Below, in pieces: positions 44,230 to 56,677 of a stretch of DNA of 64,000 nt (position 1 is the first letter of the stretch; every line of letters begins with the position of its first letter). Location of the stretch: NCBI GenBank assembly GCA_950295325.1, contig OX485806.1:58523169-58587168 (forward strand), in the 5' to 3' direction. Origin of the DNA: Polytrichum commune. Taxonomy: Eukaryota > Streptophyta > Polytrichopsida > Polytrichales > Polytrichaceae. Made by a program: the position numbers and the translations under genes. A model generated the notes under the pieces. It worked only from the letters and a program-made list of their open reading frames with translations, was not told where the DNA came from and ran no database searches.

Positions 44230-47026
44230 TGTGGCGCTTTTGGGCCACCCCCTTCCAATGGAGCCTAAAAATATCACACAAGCCTTTTTTTGAAGGTGGC
44301 CTGCACTTACAAGTGCCCAAGCTGAACCTGGATGATAGGTGTATAACGTGAGTACTTAGACTTTTGGAGGAGAATTAAATATGCGTTGTAGTACCTCCGG
44401 AGGTTGGACCTTTGTTTTTTACTATTGTGGCTCTAAACTCCACTAATCAATTTCATATCTAGTTCTAATCTAAACCTACAACCTATTTTAAGCGCAAATG
44501 CACCACCCTTGGAACCAAGACAATCCTAACTTGTGAATTGAGATGGCTCTTATACACACCAACCAGATGTGACTCATACCACCCCTAGCTCAATGAACGG
44601 AATAACGATGATTTGATGGACCATTCAATTCTTTCTTATTTCTTTACTTAGTTATATTTAATTTCCTAAGAGGGGGGACTTGGCCTAAGTCCCACCTTTT
44701 ACAAAAATTCCTTTTTTATACATTTAGTTAATTTTGTTTACACATCCTACCTTACTACATTCATATATTAGGCATCACTACTTCAACGGTCCAAAGGGTG
44801 GTGTCACCCTACAAAGTTAAGTTTCCGATTTGGATATCTTGCTAACAAGGATTTACGATTTGTTTTGTATGTTTTTAATTGTTAAGTGTGTTTACATTTA
44901 AGTGTGTGATAGACCACAAAATGCAACTTAATGGGCCAACAACATAATAATGGATTCGCGGGTCATTAATCTCATCTTCTCACCAACAACATTCAGAGTG
45001 GTCATGTTGGTGATTAATCCGACTTATCACACATGGAACTTGCTAATAAATAAAGCTACTAGCACAAAACATACGAAGGGGCTTACTTGACCTTACAAGC
45101 CACTTGACCTTACGAGATAGGCGAGTGGGTTTAGGGATGCATACCTTGATCGCGCTCCCTCCAACCCTAAATGGAAGGCTAGGGTTAGTTAGTTTACTTC
45201 AATTCTCCTCAGTTGATTGGACTCGATGTAGGCCGAGTCGCTACCTCCTTCTTTGCTGCACTTCCCGGATGTTGGCCTTGTCTTCTTCCTTGTAGCTAGT
45301 TTGATTGCAAAGCTTACATTAGATAACGATTAAAATATTTTCTTTCTTTCTTTTGCACCGTAATTAAGGCCTAAGCATAACACATTTACTTAGTGCACGT
45401 AATTATCTTTTTAACAATCTAACAATCATTTTAATCAGATAAAAAATACAAAAGTTATGAGGATTAGAAATGCGAGGTCGATTCAACCGATCGTTCCAAC
45501 TCACCTATCTAGCTTCCAAATTCAAAACTTCATAGTAAATTCATTACTACTTGGATTTGGGTTTTTCATATACCATTGAAAAACTATTAACAAGTTCTAA
45601 ATGAAAAAAATATGGTATTTGCAAGCTAATCCAAGATAAATCCAGCAGACTCATTGTCATACAACAGTCAACCAGGAAGTCTTGAATATGGATCCCATCT
45701 TTTGAAATTTTTATCTAATTCATTTCTTATTCAAATCAAACCTTCTCAATAACCTTGGAAAGATAATAAAAATATATATTTAAAAAAAAATGTTATCAGC
45801 AAATTAAGCCAAGATGAATCCAGCAGACTCCTTGTAATGCAACAGTCAACTAGGAAGTCTCAAACTACGTATCCCGCCTTCAAAAATTCATATCTAATTC
45901 ATATATTATTCAAATTAAACGTTCTAAACAACCTTGAAAAGCTAGACAAAATATCTACTTAGAAAAAAATATGATTTTTGAAAAATAAATATTTTATTGG
46001 GCTAGCAGGTTTGTTTCAACAGCCACTACCCAAAAGAACACCCAAAGGAACATCCATCTTTGGAAATTCATAACTAATTGCTACATTAACCAAATCATAA
46101 GTGGAAAAATGGCTCTAGATAGCTATATAAAATCTTTATAAGAGAAGAGTAATAATTATTTTGTTCTAGATCATGAACTAAGCGTTCAACCAATCGGCGG
46201 CTGAGGTCTACAATGCCGGTTAGATTGCAATCATATAATCAAACCTATCTCTACAAAAGAAATGGAGAATTGTTTGTGTATTAACAAACACACATTCTAA
46301 TTAGGAAAGATAGTAGAGAATTTTCTCAAGCTTTGTTAGTAGGCCATTTAAAAGGCAAGATAGAAGTTTTTCCTAACTACATAGAAGTAGAGAGATATAT
46401 AGTACCAAATGGAAGGAGGGGTTTTTAAACCCTCTCAAAAAAGTTTGGACCCTTCCACCACCGGCTCCATTCTTTAAATCTTTCTCCAAAATCTAGGCTC
46501 GGGGGTTTTTCCGGTTGAGGTTACCACCCTCTCGCCGAGGTGGGTCCACGGGAGACCTTAAAATTATTTATAAATTTTCGCCATCGAGTTGGCAAGTAGG
46601 CAAGTAGTCCCTTTGCTCTCTTTATTTTTTTCCTAAAAAATTTTCATGCCAATTTTGCCTTCTTACGCCAAACACCTCCAATTGTCTTGTGTGGCCCATT
46701 TTAACTAATAAACTAATATTTGCTTAGCTAGCATCTCCTAATTTAAATCTTAGCTAGTTGTTTTTACTAGCCAGCATGTTTTTTCTACTTGGCTATTTTC
46801 TAGTACTACTTAGTTTTCATTTTGGCCAACCTTATCCTTCACTAGATTTTTGTTTCTTCCGGTTGAAGGCCCGAAGTCCTTGGTAATTCACCTTCCTTCT
46901 TCTATGCTAAATGCTAAATGCTAAATGAACTAATTTTCCCTAAATTTCTTATCAATTCTAAATTTTAATGCTAGCATCCTAATTAAAAGTGATCTTGTGG
47001 AGTAGTGGATCACTCTGGGGTTCACA
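44230..47026 (-). mobile_element. Solo LTR (copy 3), older and diverged
   Basis: The ends TGTGGCGC and TTCACA and the perfect 5-bp duplication AAGGG (44225-44229 and 47027-47031) identify the same family as copies 1 and 2. It has many substitutions and small indels against them, so it is older. It splits the copia gag. Confidence 0.9.
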
Positions 47027-49400
47027 AAGGGGTTGACGATGGAGTATGTAATTGCACATTTGATGCACAAGATGTTAAAACGTAAGGAGAAAAAACCCCA
47101 ATGATAAAAAATGCGGCAATGGTGTCGCGTTAAAATAAAGTGGGTGATCTATTTTTGTAGAGAGGCGTAACGATCTATTTCTATTGCGGCATACCGGACC
47201 ACATTGTATGATTTTGTTACAAAGCAATAAACATGGAGAGGGACATTGCCAACAATGCATAAGACAAAGATGAATTCGCATTTGCAACGCAACATGGAGC
47301 GTTTGCAAATGAATCATGGATTCAAAGGCCACAAAGCACATGACTTTACATAGGGCACCATTACCTACGAGGTGATTTTTCCATACAATGTGCATTTGAA
47401 TGATGATAGAATCGCTAAAGCTATCAAAATGGGGTCCATTGCTATTGGAGTTGAAATGAAAGACAAAATGTGCAAAATTTGTATCACGGATGTATTTCAC
47501 ATGTCCAAGTTGCAAACCAACTTGGTCTCGATGAGCAATTTTTTGTCAAACGGGTTGAAGGTGCAATTTTTCATAAACAAATGCATTGTGGGAGGTGTGA
47601 ATGGCAACGTAGTTGCAATAGCTCAACGCAAAGAGAAATTTGTATCAAATGACCTTCACAGAGGTATGCGAAGTGGATGCGGCCAACTTTGTGTGTTCAT
47701 GTGCAAGAGGCAGTCCGGTGGAGAAACTAACAACAAAACCCTTAGAGATTGTGCATTCACATATTTGTGGCCTCACATGAAAAACATATCCGTGGGAGGA
47801 GCAAAGGGTTTTGTTACTTTTGTTGATGATTCTTTGAAGAAAGTGTGGGTTTACATGATAAAATCCAAAGGAAAGTTGTTTGAGAGGTTAAAAGAGGTTT
47901 GAACATTTGTAAAAACGCAATCGGAGCATGAAATCAAGGTATTGCAGTTGATGAGCGGTGGGCACTCTATTTTGAAAGATTTTGAGGTATTATGGATAAA
48001 ATATGGCATAGAGAGTTTGCCTCGAAACATTGGACCAACATGTGTGCAAATTGAACTGTTGTCACAATGGTAATGCGTATGTTTGAAGCTCAAAACTCAA
48101 GAAATCACTTTGGGCAGAAGTTGTGGCTAATGCGGTCTACACATTAAATTGTTGTCCGACAAAGGTTTTGCGCTCTATTACACCCGAAGAAACGTGGAGT
48201 GGGAGGAGGTTTGTGTTGCGCACATATGTGTGTTTGGAAACATTGCTTATACAATGGTTCCGGATGCAAAGAAAGGCGAGCTCGATGCAAAAAAAATCAA
48301 ATATTTATTTCTCGGATATTATGAAGGTATGAAGGCATATAGGCTGATGTGTTTATAAAAGATAATGAGAACATTAAAAACAATTTGGATATGAATCCAA
48401 GTGGGAGAAATGATGGCCCTATGATGGTGGTGATGGAAAAATCTTCCTTAGGGGCAGGCATTGACAAAAAATTTAGAATTGGGAAAAAATGTAGGGTGGA
48501 TTTTATTCAAGACACATAATTTTTATTATTTTTTAGATATACAATAGCATTTTCTAAATTTGAATTTGGAAATTATATATAATGTACGTTGTGGTTAATT
48601 TGTGATAAGTTTTTTAATATAAATAATTATAATGAAGTTTAGATTTCATTTATTTGTAGGTTCAACATAAATCATCTGCCATTGGATGATAAATAAACAA
48701 ATTGCATGTGGACATATCGATATATTTGTTAAATTGGGCCCTTTTGGGTGAAAAATAACGTCATCCGATAATGGAAGGGTTGGTTGGTTTATTTAGGGGG
48801 TTCAAAAACCATGTGTAGTATGCTAAAGTTTAGGTATGATTGTATGTGTGTAATGTGCAAAGTAATATCTACGTAGTGTAATATATGTGCAAATTTTTCA
48901 CACAAAACTTTTATTATTTATAAATAAGATAAGGTGATTATAATTATGTGATTTTAAAATTTATATATATAATGATAGGGTGTTAGAAAATACCATCCAG
49001 TAGAAATTTAACTCCTTATAGGGTGGAAAATATTCAACAAAGGAGGGTAAATACCCCCCGCCCTATTAAATAAGGGGTTTCACACATGTATACATAAATC
49101 AAGTGTAGGTGCACCCCCTGTGGAATCTTCCAAATCGCCTTTGTTTGATGGTGATGGATGATTTGTGGATGGCAGGGAGCAAATGGGAGGTAATGTTGTT
49201 GCAATTGAAGAAGCACATGAAGGACCAACAAACCGTGACGTTTTTATTGAGGGAGTTAGCGAGGACTGGCAATATTCCACCAGGGAGCAACGACTTCTCA
49301 AAGATGAAAGAACCACATTTTGCCTCAACACGATGAGGAATATGCCAATGTGGCAATATTGGAAAGTCCTTTAAGTTGGAGTGAAGCAATTAAACATATA
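47027..49400 (+). pseudogene. Ty1/copia gag-pol remains
   Basis: Frames in order: the gag end, a zinc knuckle region (FYCGIPDHIV), a GAG-pre-integrase segment (47370-47640; NVHLNDDR, VFHMSKLQTNLVSMSNFL), an integrase core remnant, and the integrase end (48120-48360; VLRSITPEETWSG, PDAKKGELDAKKIKYLFLGY). A piece at about 49100-49370 fits the linker before reverse transcriptase. Reverse transcriptase and RNase H are missing. Frameshifts are frequent, so this is an old truncated copy. Confidence 0.82.
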
Positions 49401-51083
49401 TGTGGAAACTAATAGGCAATGTTCAATCCTCACTATATAAGGTTGAAAAACTAAGAAATTCATTAGTATTACAAGTCTTCGAATACTCGCAATGTGGGAG
49501 TGCTCAAGGTGGAGCATAAGATTGCTCGTAATCAATAGAAATGTAATACTACAAATAATTGTAGAAGGTAGACCATTAGATTGCTTGTAGTCAATAGAAT
49601 TATAATGAAAGAAGCATGAGAAATAATAAGGTTAAAATAAGGCAAGAACATTGGTCCAAGAAGGATGAAAGTTATCCCATATTGTCTATGTGAACAAAAA
49701 AAGGAACAATAAAATAAGAAACAAGAAGAGCATGAGACTATCTCATTTCATGGATTGTTCCTATGCCCTTATGTATGTGTATATGTGTATGCAATCTCAT
49801 CTTTAGACCTATTTACTTCCAATACATTATGGGTCCTATTGATTTCCAATATTTGTTGCAATGTCCCTCCTTTAAATGGCAAGGAAGGCAATGTTTGAAT
49901 AAACTCTTGAACCCCACCTTTGTTTCGAATGCCAAATGGGCCTAAAAAAATGCATGCAAAATGTCAAAAATATGAGAATTGGATACCAAAATGGTTGCAT
50001 GGCTTTTACGAGGATAATATCCCCATTAGTTTTATTTTTTTATGCCATATTATCATCAAAGCTTTGAGAAAAACAAGTGGGAAATAATTTCCATACAACC
50101 CTCTAACCCACCATGCAATGTGCAAAAAAATTATTGACATCACACAATTTAATATCAAAAAAATTGGATTTAATAAAAAAATCAACTTTCCACAAGTATG
50201 GGTGCACTATGTGTTTGGATGGATGGAAGAATGTTTAGACTTTAATGAGCATCATACAAATTTGTCAGACAAAAAATGTCAACATTCATAGTTCACATTA
50301 TAATTTTGTAGTATATGAACTTCAATCTCAAATCATTCATACACATACTTTTGTTAACACTATCATTATAAGTATATTGTTTTTTGTAAATCATTTTTTT
50401 GATAAGTTATAATAATAATGAGAGTTAATGTAGAAAATACATGTTCTTGAGGTTTTTTTTCTTTTAGCTCAAAGTTACTACTTGAGATATAAATATAACT
50501 CTTATAATTGTATTAAGAAAGCATATGAAAAGTTTAACTATATTGACATAATCATAAATTCAATTTTTCTCATACTTGATGGTATATCATCATAACACAC
50601 CTCATGTGAACAAAATATTCTTCTGTTATTAAAACACAACTATAATTTCTTTGTTATGATAATCATATTTAACACTCCCGGTTGAGGAACTCAATCACAA
50701 GTGTTCCTTTAAAAAAAAGAATAAACTTGATCCTACTTTTATCAAGTCATTGATAAGAGTTAATGTCAATTCAATGTCACTTTGTCTCTCAAAGTTCCAT
50801 TAATTCTTCAAGTCTTGAGCGCTTAATTCTCACCCTCACACTACTCTTTTGAGTGTTTGCTCAAAAGAGGCTATTTTCCTCTCAAATGTCAACTTATTCA
50901 AATCTCATGACATCCAACAACTCACAAAGGATTGAAAGAAAAAAAACTATCATTGTTTGAGTGCAAAGAAATTATATGTATATTGAGAAGAATGCCTCAA
51001 AAAACATGAGATACAAAATAAGCTCAAGTGTTGTTGACATTCAATCTTAAGATAACTTCGTTGCTATGGAAAGAGGTATTTGC
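49401..51083. other. AT-rich stretch, no gene seen
   Basis: Bases about 49735-49800 may be a copia 3' LTR remnant. The rest has short runs of A/T and no coding similarity. Confidence 0.4.
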
Positions 51084-53922
51084 TGTGAACCCTTTGAGTG
51101 GTCCACCACTCTGCGGGATCACTTTTAGTTAGAATGTTAGCATTAAAAGTTAGAATTGATAGGGAATTTAGGAAAAATTAGTTCATTTAGCATTTAGCCT
51201 AGAAGAAGGAAGGTCAAAATGAAACTAAGTAGTGCTAGAAGATAGCAAAGTAGAAAAAATGTGCTAGCTAGTAAAAACAACTAGCTAAGCAAATATTAGT
51301 AGATGCTAGTTATTAAGCAAATGTTAGTAGATGCTAGCTAAGCAAGTGTTAGTTTATTAGTTAGTGTGAGGCACACAAGACTATTGGAGGTGTTTTACGT
51401 AAGAAGATAAAATCGGCGTGAAGAATTTTGAAGACAAAAAAGAAAGAGAGCAAGGGGGATACTTGCCCACTTGCCCCCTTGCCAACTCGATGGCGGAAAA
51501 ATTAGAAAGATTTCTAAAGGTTTTTTGTCGGAGCCACCTCGGCGAGAGGGTGGCAACCTCAACCGGGAAAACCCCCGAGCCAAAATTTCGGGAAAGGGTT
51601 TGAAAAATGGATCCGGTGGAGGAGGGGTCCAACCCTTTTGTGAGAGGGTTTAAAAACCCCTCCTTCCACCTTGTAGCTCTCTCTCTTTCTCTAGTTTTTG
51701 GGCGAAGCCCTGCTTCAATGTAGTTAGGAAAAAATCCTTTAGCATGTATTCTCAATGGTCTAAAAGAAAGGCTTGAGAACCTCCTCTACTCTCTCTCTCC
51801 TAGTTAGGTTGTGTGTTTATTAACACACCAACAAAATTATTCCTTCTTTTGTAGAGGTAGGTTGGATGGTAGAGTTTTGAGTAGAGGCATTATAGACCTC
51901 ATCTGCCAATGCCCTGAAGGCTTAGTTCAAAAGCTAGAACAAGATACTTATCATTTTTCTCTTAGAGAGATTTCATATAGCTATCCATAGCCGTTTCCCA
52001 TTTGTGATTTGGTTGAGATGACAATTAGTTATGGATTTTCAAAGATGGAGTAGAAAAACTGGGTGGTCTTGTGGGTAGCGGCTGCTGGATCAGACCTGCG
52101 AGCCCAATAGGAATTTTAATTCCAAGAAATTATATTTTTCCCAAGTAGAACTTTTGTGTAGCTTTCCAAAATGGCTTAGAACATTTGATTTGAGCATGAT
52201 TTGAATTAGATATGAATTGTGCAAGATGGGACACATAGTTTGAGAACTTTTGGTTGACTGCTGCATTACAGAGGACCTGCTGGGTTCACTTCGGCTTACC
52301 TTTCTAATCACATATTTTTATCAAATACATATTTTTAATATCTCTCCAGGGTCATATAGAACGTTTGATTTGACTAAGATTTGAATTAGATATGAATTGT
52401 TGAAGGCGAGATACATAGTTTAAGCCTTCTTGATTGACTGCTGTGTTACAAGGAGTCCGCTGAATTTCTATTAGCTTAACCTGCTGATGTCATAATTTTT
52501 CTAGTTAGAGCTTGTTCATAGCTTTCCAATGGTATAAGGAAAGCCTAGATCCAAGTAGTAAGGAATGTGCTATGAATTTTTGAAGTTAGAAGGTAGATAG
52601 GTGGGTTGGAAGGGTCGGTTGAATCGACCTCACACTTCCAACCCTCATAACTTTTGCATTTCTTATCCGATTAGAGTGATTTTTAGATCATTGGAAAGAT
52701 AATTTGGTGCACTAAGTATAAATATTATGCTTAGGATTAAATTACAGGGCAGAATAACACTTTATATTTTAATTGTTAACTAAGGTACGCTTACTACCAA
52801 ACTAGTTACAAAGAAGGAGGCAAGGTCGACGCTCGGAAAGTGGAGCAAGGAAGGAGGTAGCGGCTCGGCCTACATCAAGCCCAAATCAACCGAGGAAAAT
52901 TGAGGTAAATTAACTAACCTTAAGCCTTCCATTTAGGATTGGAGGGAGCACGGCTAAGGTACGCATCTCTAAACCCACTCACCTATCTCGTAAGGTCAAG
53001 TGGCTTGACCACTTGACCGCCAAGGGAGTACCCAATTCCATTGTTTTCGGGGCCCTTGGTATGTTTTGTGGTAGTAGCTTCATTTATTAGCAAGTTTCGT
53101 GTGTGGTAAGTCGGATTAATCACCGACACGACCACTCTGAATGTTGTTGGTGGAAAGGTGGGGTTAATGACCCGCGAATCCACTATTATGTTGTTGGCCC
53201 CATAAATTGGGAGTAATGGCCCCAATTTATGAAGATTGCGCAACAGGTTGAACCTACAGGTCGCCCGTCACCCTGGTCCCATTGAGTTGCATTTCGTGGT
53301 CTATCCAGTGTAAACACATTTAACAATCAAAACATACAAAATAAATCGTAAACCCTTGTTGGCAAGAGACCCGAGGTAAGGGGTGATGCCTAATATGTTA
53401 ATGTAGTAAGTTAGGACGTGCAAACAAAAGTAAGTAATTAAGAAGGAATTTGTGTGAAGGGTGGGACTTAGGCCAAGTTCCCCCGCTTAGAAAACTAAAT
53501 AGAACTAAATAAAGAAATAGGAAGAATTGAATGGTCCATCAAATTGTCGTTATTCCGTTCGTTGAGTTAGGGTGGTATGAGTCACACCCGGTTGGGTGTA
53601 TCAGAACCATCCCAATTCACAAATTAGGATTGCCTTGGTTTCAAGGCTGGTGCGTCTGCGCGTAGAATAGGTTGTAGGTTAAGGTTAGAACTAGATATGA
53701 AATTGGTTAGTGGAGTTTAAAGCCACACTAGTAAAAAACTAAGGCCTAACCTCCGGAGGTATTACGACGCATATTTAATCTCCCTTAAAAATCTAACTAC
53801 TCACGTTATACACCTATCATCCGGGTTCGGCTTGGGCGCCTGCAAATGCAGGCCACCTTCACCGAAGGGCTTGTGTGATACTTTTAGGCTCCCTCGAAAG
53901 GGGGTGGCCCAAAAGTACCACA
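51084..53922 (+). mobile_element. Solo LTR (copy 2), nearly identical to copy 1, inverted
   Basis: TGTGAACCC at the left, ACCACA at the right, and the 5-bp duplication TTTGC (51079-51083 and 53923-53927). It is 2,839 bp against 2,838 in copy 1, with only scattered differences visible. Orientation names are arbitrary, because no coding region shows the transcription direction. Confidence 0.92.
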
Positions 53923-56492
53923 TTTGCTCTCAAAAAAATTCACTCTGTATAAAGTTTTTTTTTCTCAAATCCTAAACCATATTTTGAGTGGTTGCTATCT
54001 CTTCTTTCTTAGATATCAACCTATCTATGACGGTTGTGGATGATGCTTATCACAAAAGGATTATAACCGTCAAGCTACTTATGTACATATTTATAAGTTT
54101 TCAACATATCTTTGTGGTGGCTACATGGTAGGTGGGTAGAAGATTCCCTTGAAAATTGTTTAATCCTCAATACATAATTACCGTGACGCAATAAATTGAG
54201 TTGCATGAATCCACGTCAGCTAAGCTTGGTCCATCCCCGTAGATAAGGTCGCCTAAGACCATGCAATCTCCTCATATTCCCTTGAAATGGGCTCCTATGA
54301 CCGTGTCAAAGGCCTGAGCCTGTGGCCGGTACTTAACCTTATTCGGCTCTTTTACCCGTGGCTTCTTGGCCTCTCTCCTGGCTCATTCCCTTAGCTTTCT
54401 GGCCATGGCCTCGTTCCTAGCTCATTTCCTTAGTTTTTGATTTTTGGTCTTGCTTTTTGGCTTATCCTTCGGCCTAAGCTCTGTTACCTTGGTTTCACTC
54501 TTAACCTAATCCTTCACATCACTTATTTTTACAAATTTTCCAACAATCCCCCATTTAATTATGATCTTCTTTTAATCATCCTATCCCTTCATTTAATGTC
54601 CAAGTATTTTTTTTCCATATTCTTTATATTTACCTTTACTTTATATTTTTCTAACATTTACATTAAATTAGGCCTAAATCTCCTATGTTTACTCAATCAT
54701 TCTTTAATTTTTGAAATGGTAAATTTGTCCCCTTCCTAGTTAAAATCCTACTCTTGATTCTTCACCCCCTTCACAACTTGCATAGACTAAGTGGAAAAAT
54801 CCTCCTATCTTGATTTCAAGTCCATTAGTCAATAATTTCTCTTAAATTTCTTCATGAGTTACCAATCGTAATTGGTGAGTTTATTTATTTATTTATTAGT
54901 GTTTGATTCTACCCGGTTTAATTGGAAAATTCTTATGATATGAAATCTTAGTTTTAAAACTTTAGGATAGGTGACAATTGATTTGGCCTACTTGGCAGTG
55001 TTGTGTGAATCATCAACATGATCTACCCTTCATCCTATAATTTTTCATTGCATAATGGTCCTCCTTCACTTCGATTAGATTCCACATGACTTCCTTCGGG
55101 TACACTTTAATGAGCTACCAATCTAATTTTAATTGAGTATTAACCTTGGTAGGATGTTTCAAGTTTTATCTCTTTTAATTTTGAATTCTTTTCTTGGTCA
55201 TTTCTTTTGTTTGTTCAAGAAACTATTTTGTAATATTTTCAAAACATATAAAAAGGTTCAAGTTTCTCTATGCTTGTTAATTTCTTGAAGTAGTTATCTT
55301 TTCACTGATTCAAAAGTCTTAAGTGTGTTTTATTGTATTTTGATCTTTGCGTTTTCCAACTTAAGTCTCAAAACCTAATATTTCAACTATCGATTGTGAA
55401 TTCTTCTTAGTAAATTTTTTTCAAGTTGCATTTCTCCAAGTCTCAAGTAGTCACGTAGAATCCATTCTCCATGCATCGTAAAATCCAAGTAATCTTTAAG
55501 TGTCTAATTCTCACATTTATTCAAATTCTTGACTCAAGGATGATGACATCAACATCCTCATTGCTAAGTTGGTTTTGGTCTATACAATCATGTGGGTGGA
55601 AACTGCAAGAAATTTCCTCTGCAACAAGACCCCCCTATCAATAAGGAGGACCACGTCCAAATCTTGAAAGCATTATTGGACAGTCTAGCCCAAACTAAGC
55701 ATAAAGATTTTACATATGTATAGAGTTTGAGTTGGACCGTCCAATAATGATTATGTAACTTAATTTCTCTATGATTTTAGTTTGATTTAACTTTGTGTTC
55801 ATTATTTGGGTTGTCCTACCATAATCATTCAAATTTGAATTCTTATTTGAGTTGTGCCCTTTATTTGTGCATGTATTGATGTGGGCCATTACAACTAAAT
55901 GTTTGCATGTTTGATTTTCACACACCATATCCTATTATTTATGTGACTTTGTCTATGTTCTTATATATGTAAATGTCTTCTAATGACAAAAAAAATCTTG
56001 AATAATCTAATATAGTGTTAAATGTCAATTTGGAGTTTTGATCAAATTATATTTGATGGAATTGAAGTTAGTCAAAATAAAGATTCTACAACTATCCTAT
56101 TACATTGATCAAATGTATATCAAAATCAGGAATCATGAATTAAAATTTAAAATGCGAAATAAGACATGATAATAATATTTATTAGATTTTACTTATTTCT
56201 TAAAACCTTTATAAAAATGCCTACCATGGGCCGCAACTACTCATGAACCTTAAAAGTGGGAACATGGGAAACTTCAATGTATGTAGATAGGAAGAACATT
56301 TCAAATACTTTAGATTTAGAAAAATAGAATTAAGCTTTTACATCAAGTTTAAAGTTTTATTTTTAGTTGTACAAAAAATTATTTTAAATAAGGAAAATAC
56401 CTAGATGTCAAACACTATATAAGAAGGCCAATATAATGGCCCTAATACACTTCATTTGCCCTGAGGATTTTCCATGAGTGTCCTAGCTCTCC
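53923..56492. other. AT-rich intergenic stretch, no gene seen
   Basis: No ORF of note, no domain and no clear element ends. Confidence 0.4.
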
Positions 56493-56677
56493 AACATTAG
56501 CATTGGCACCCACGGTGCATTAAAAACCCCTAACATTAGCATTGGCACCCACAATGCATTAGGAAATCCTAACACTAGTATTGGCATCCACGGTGCATTA
56601 GGAATCCTAACACTAGTATCAACACCCACAGTGCATTAGGAATCTTATCACTAGTATTGGCACTCACAATGCATTTT
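56493..56677. repeat. Minisatellite, 38-39 bp x 5
   Basis: Units have the form AACATTAGCATTGGCACCCA followed by CGGTGCATTAGGAATCCT, with a few substitutions each. Confidence 0.9.
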
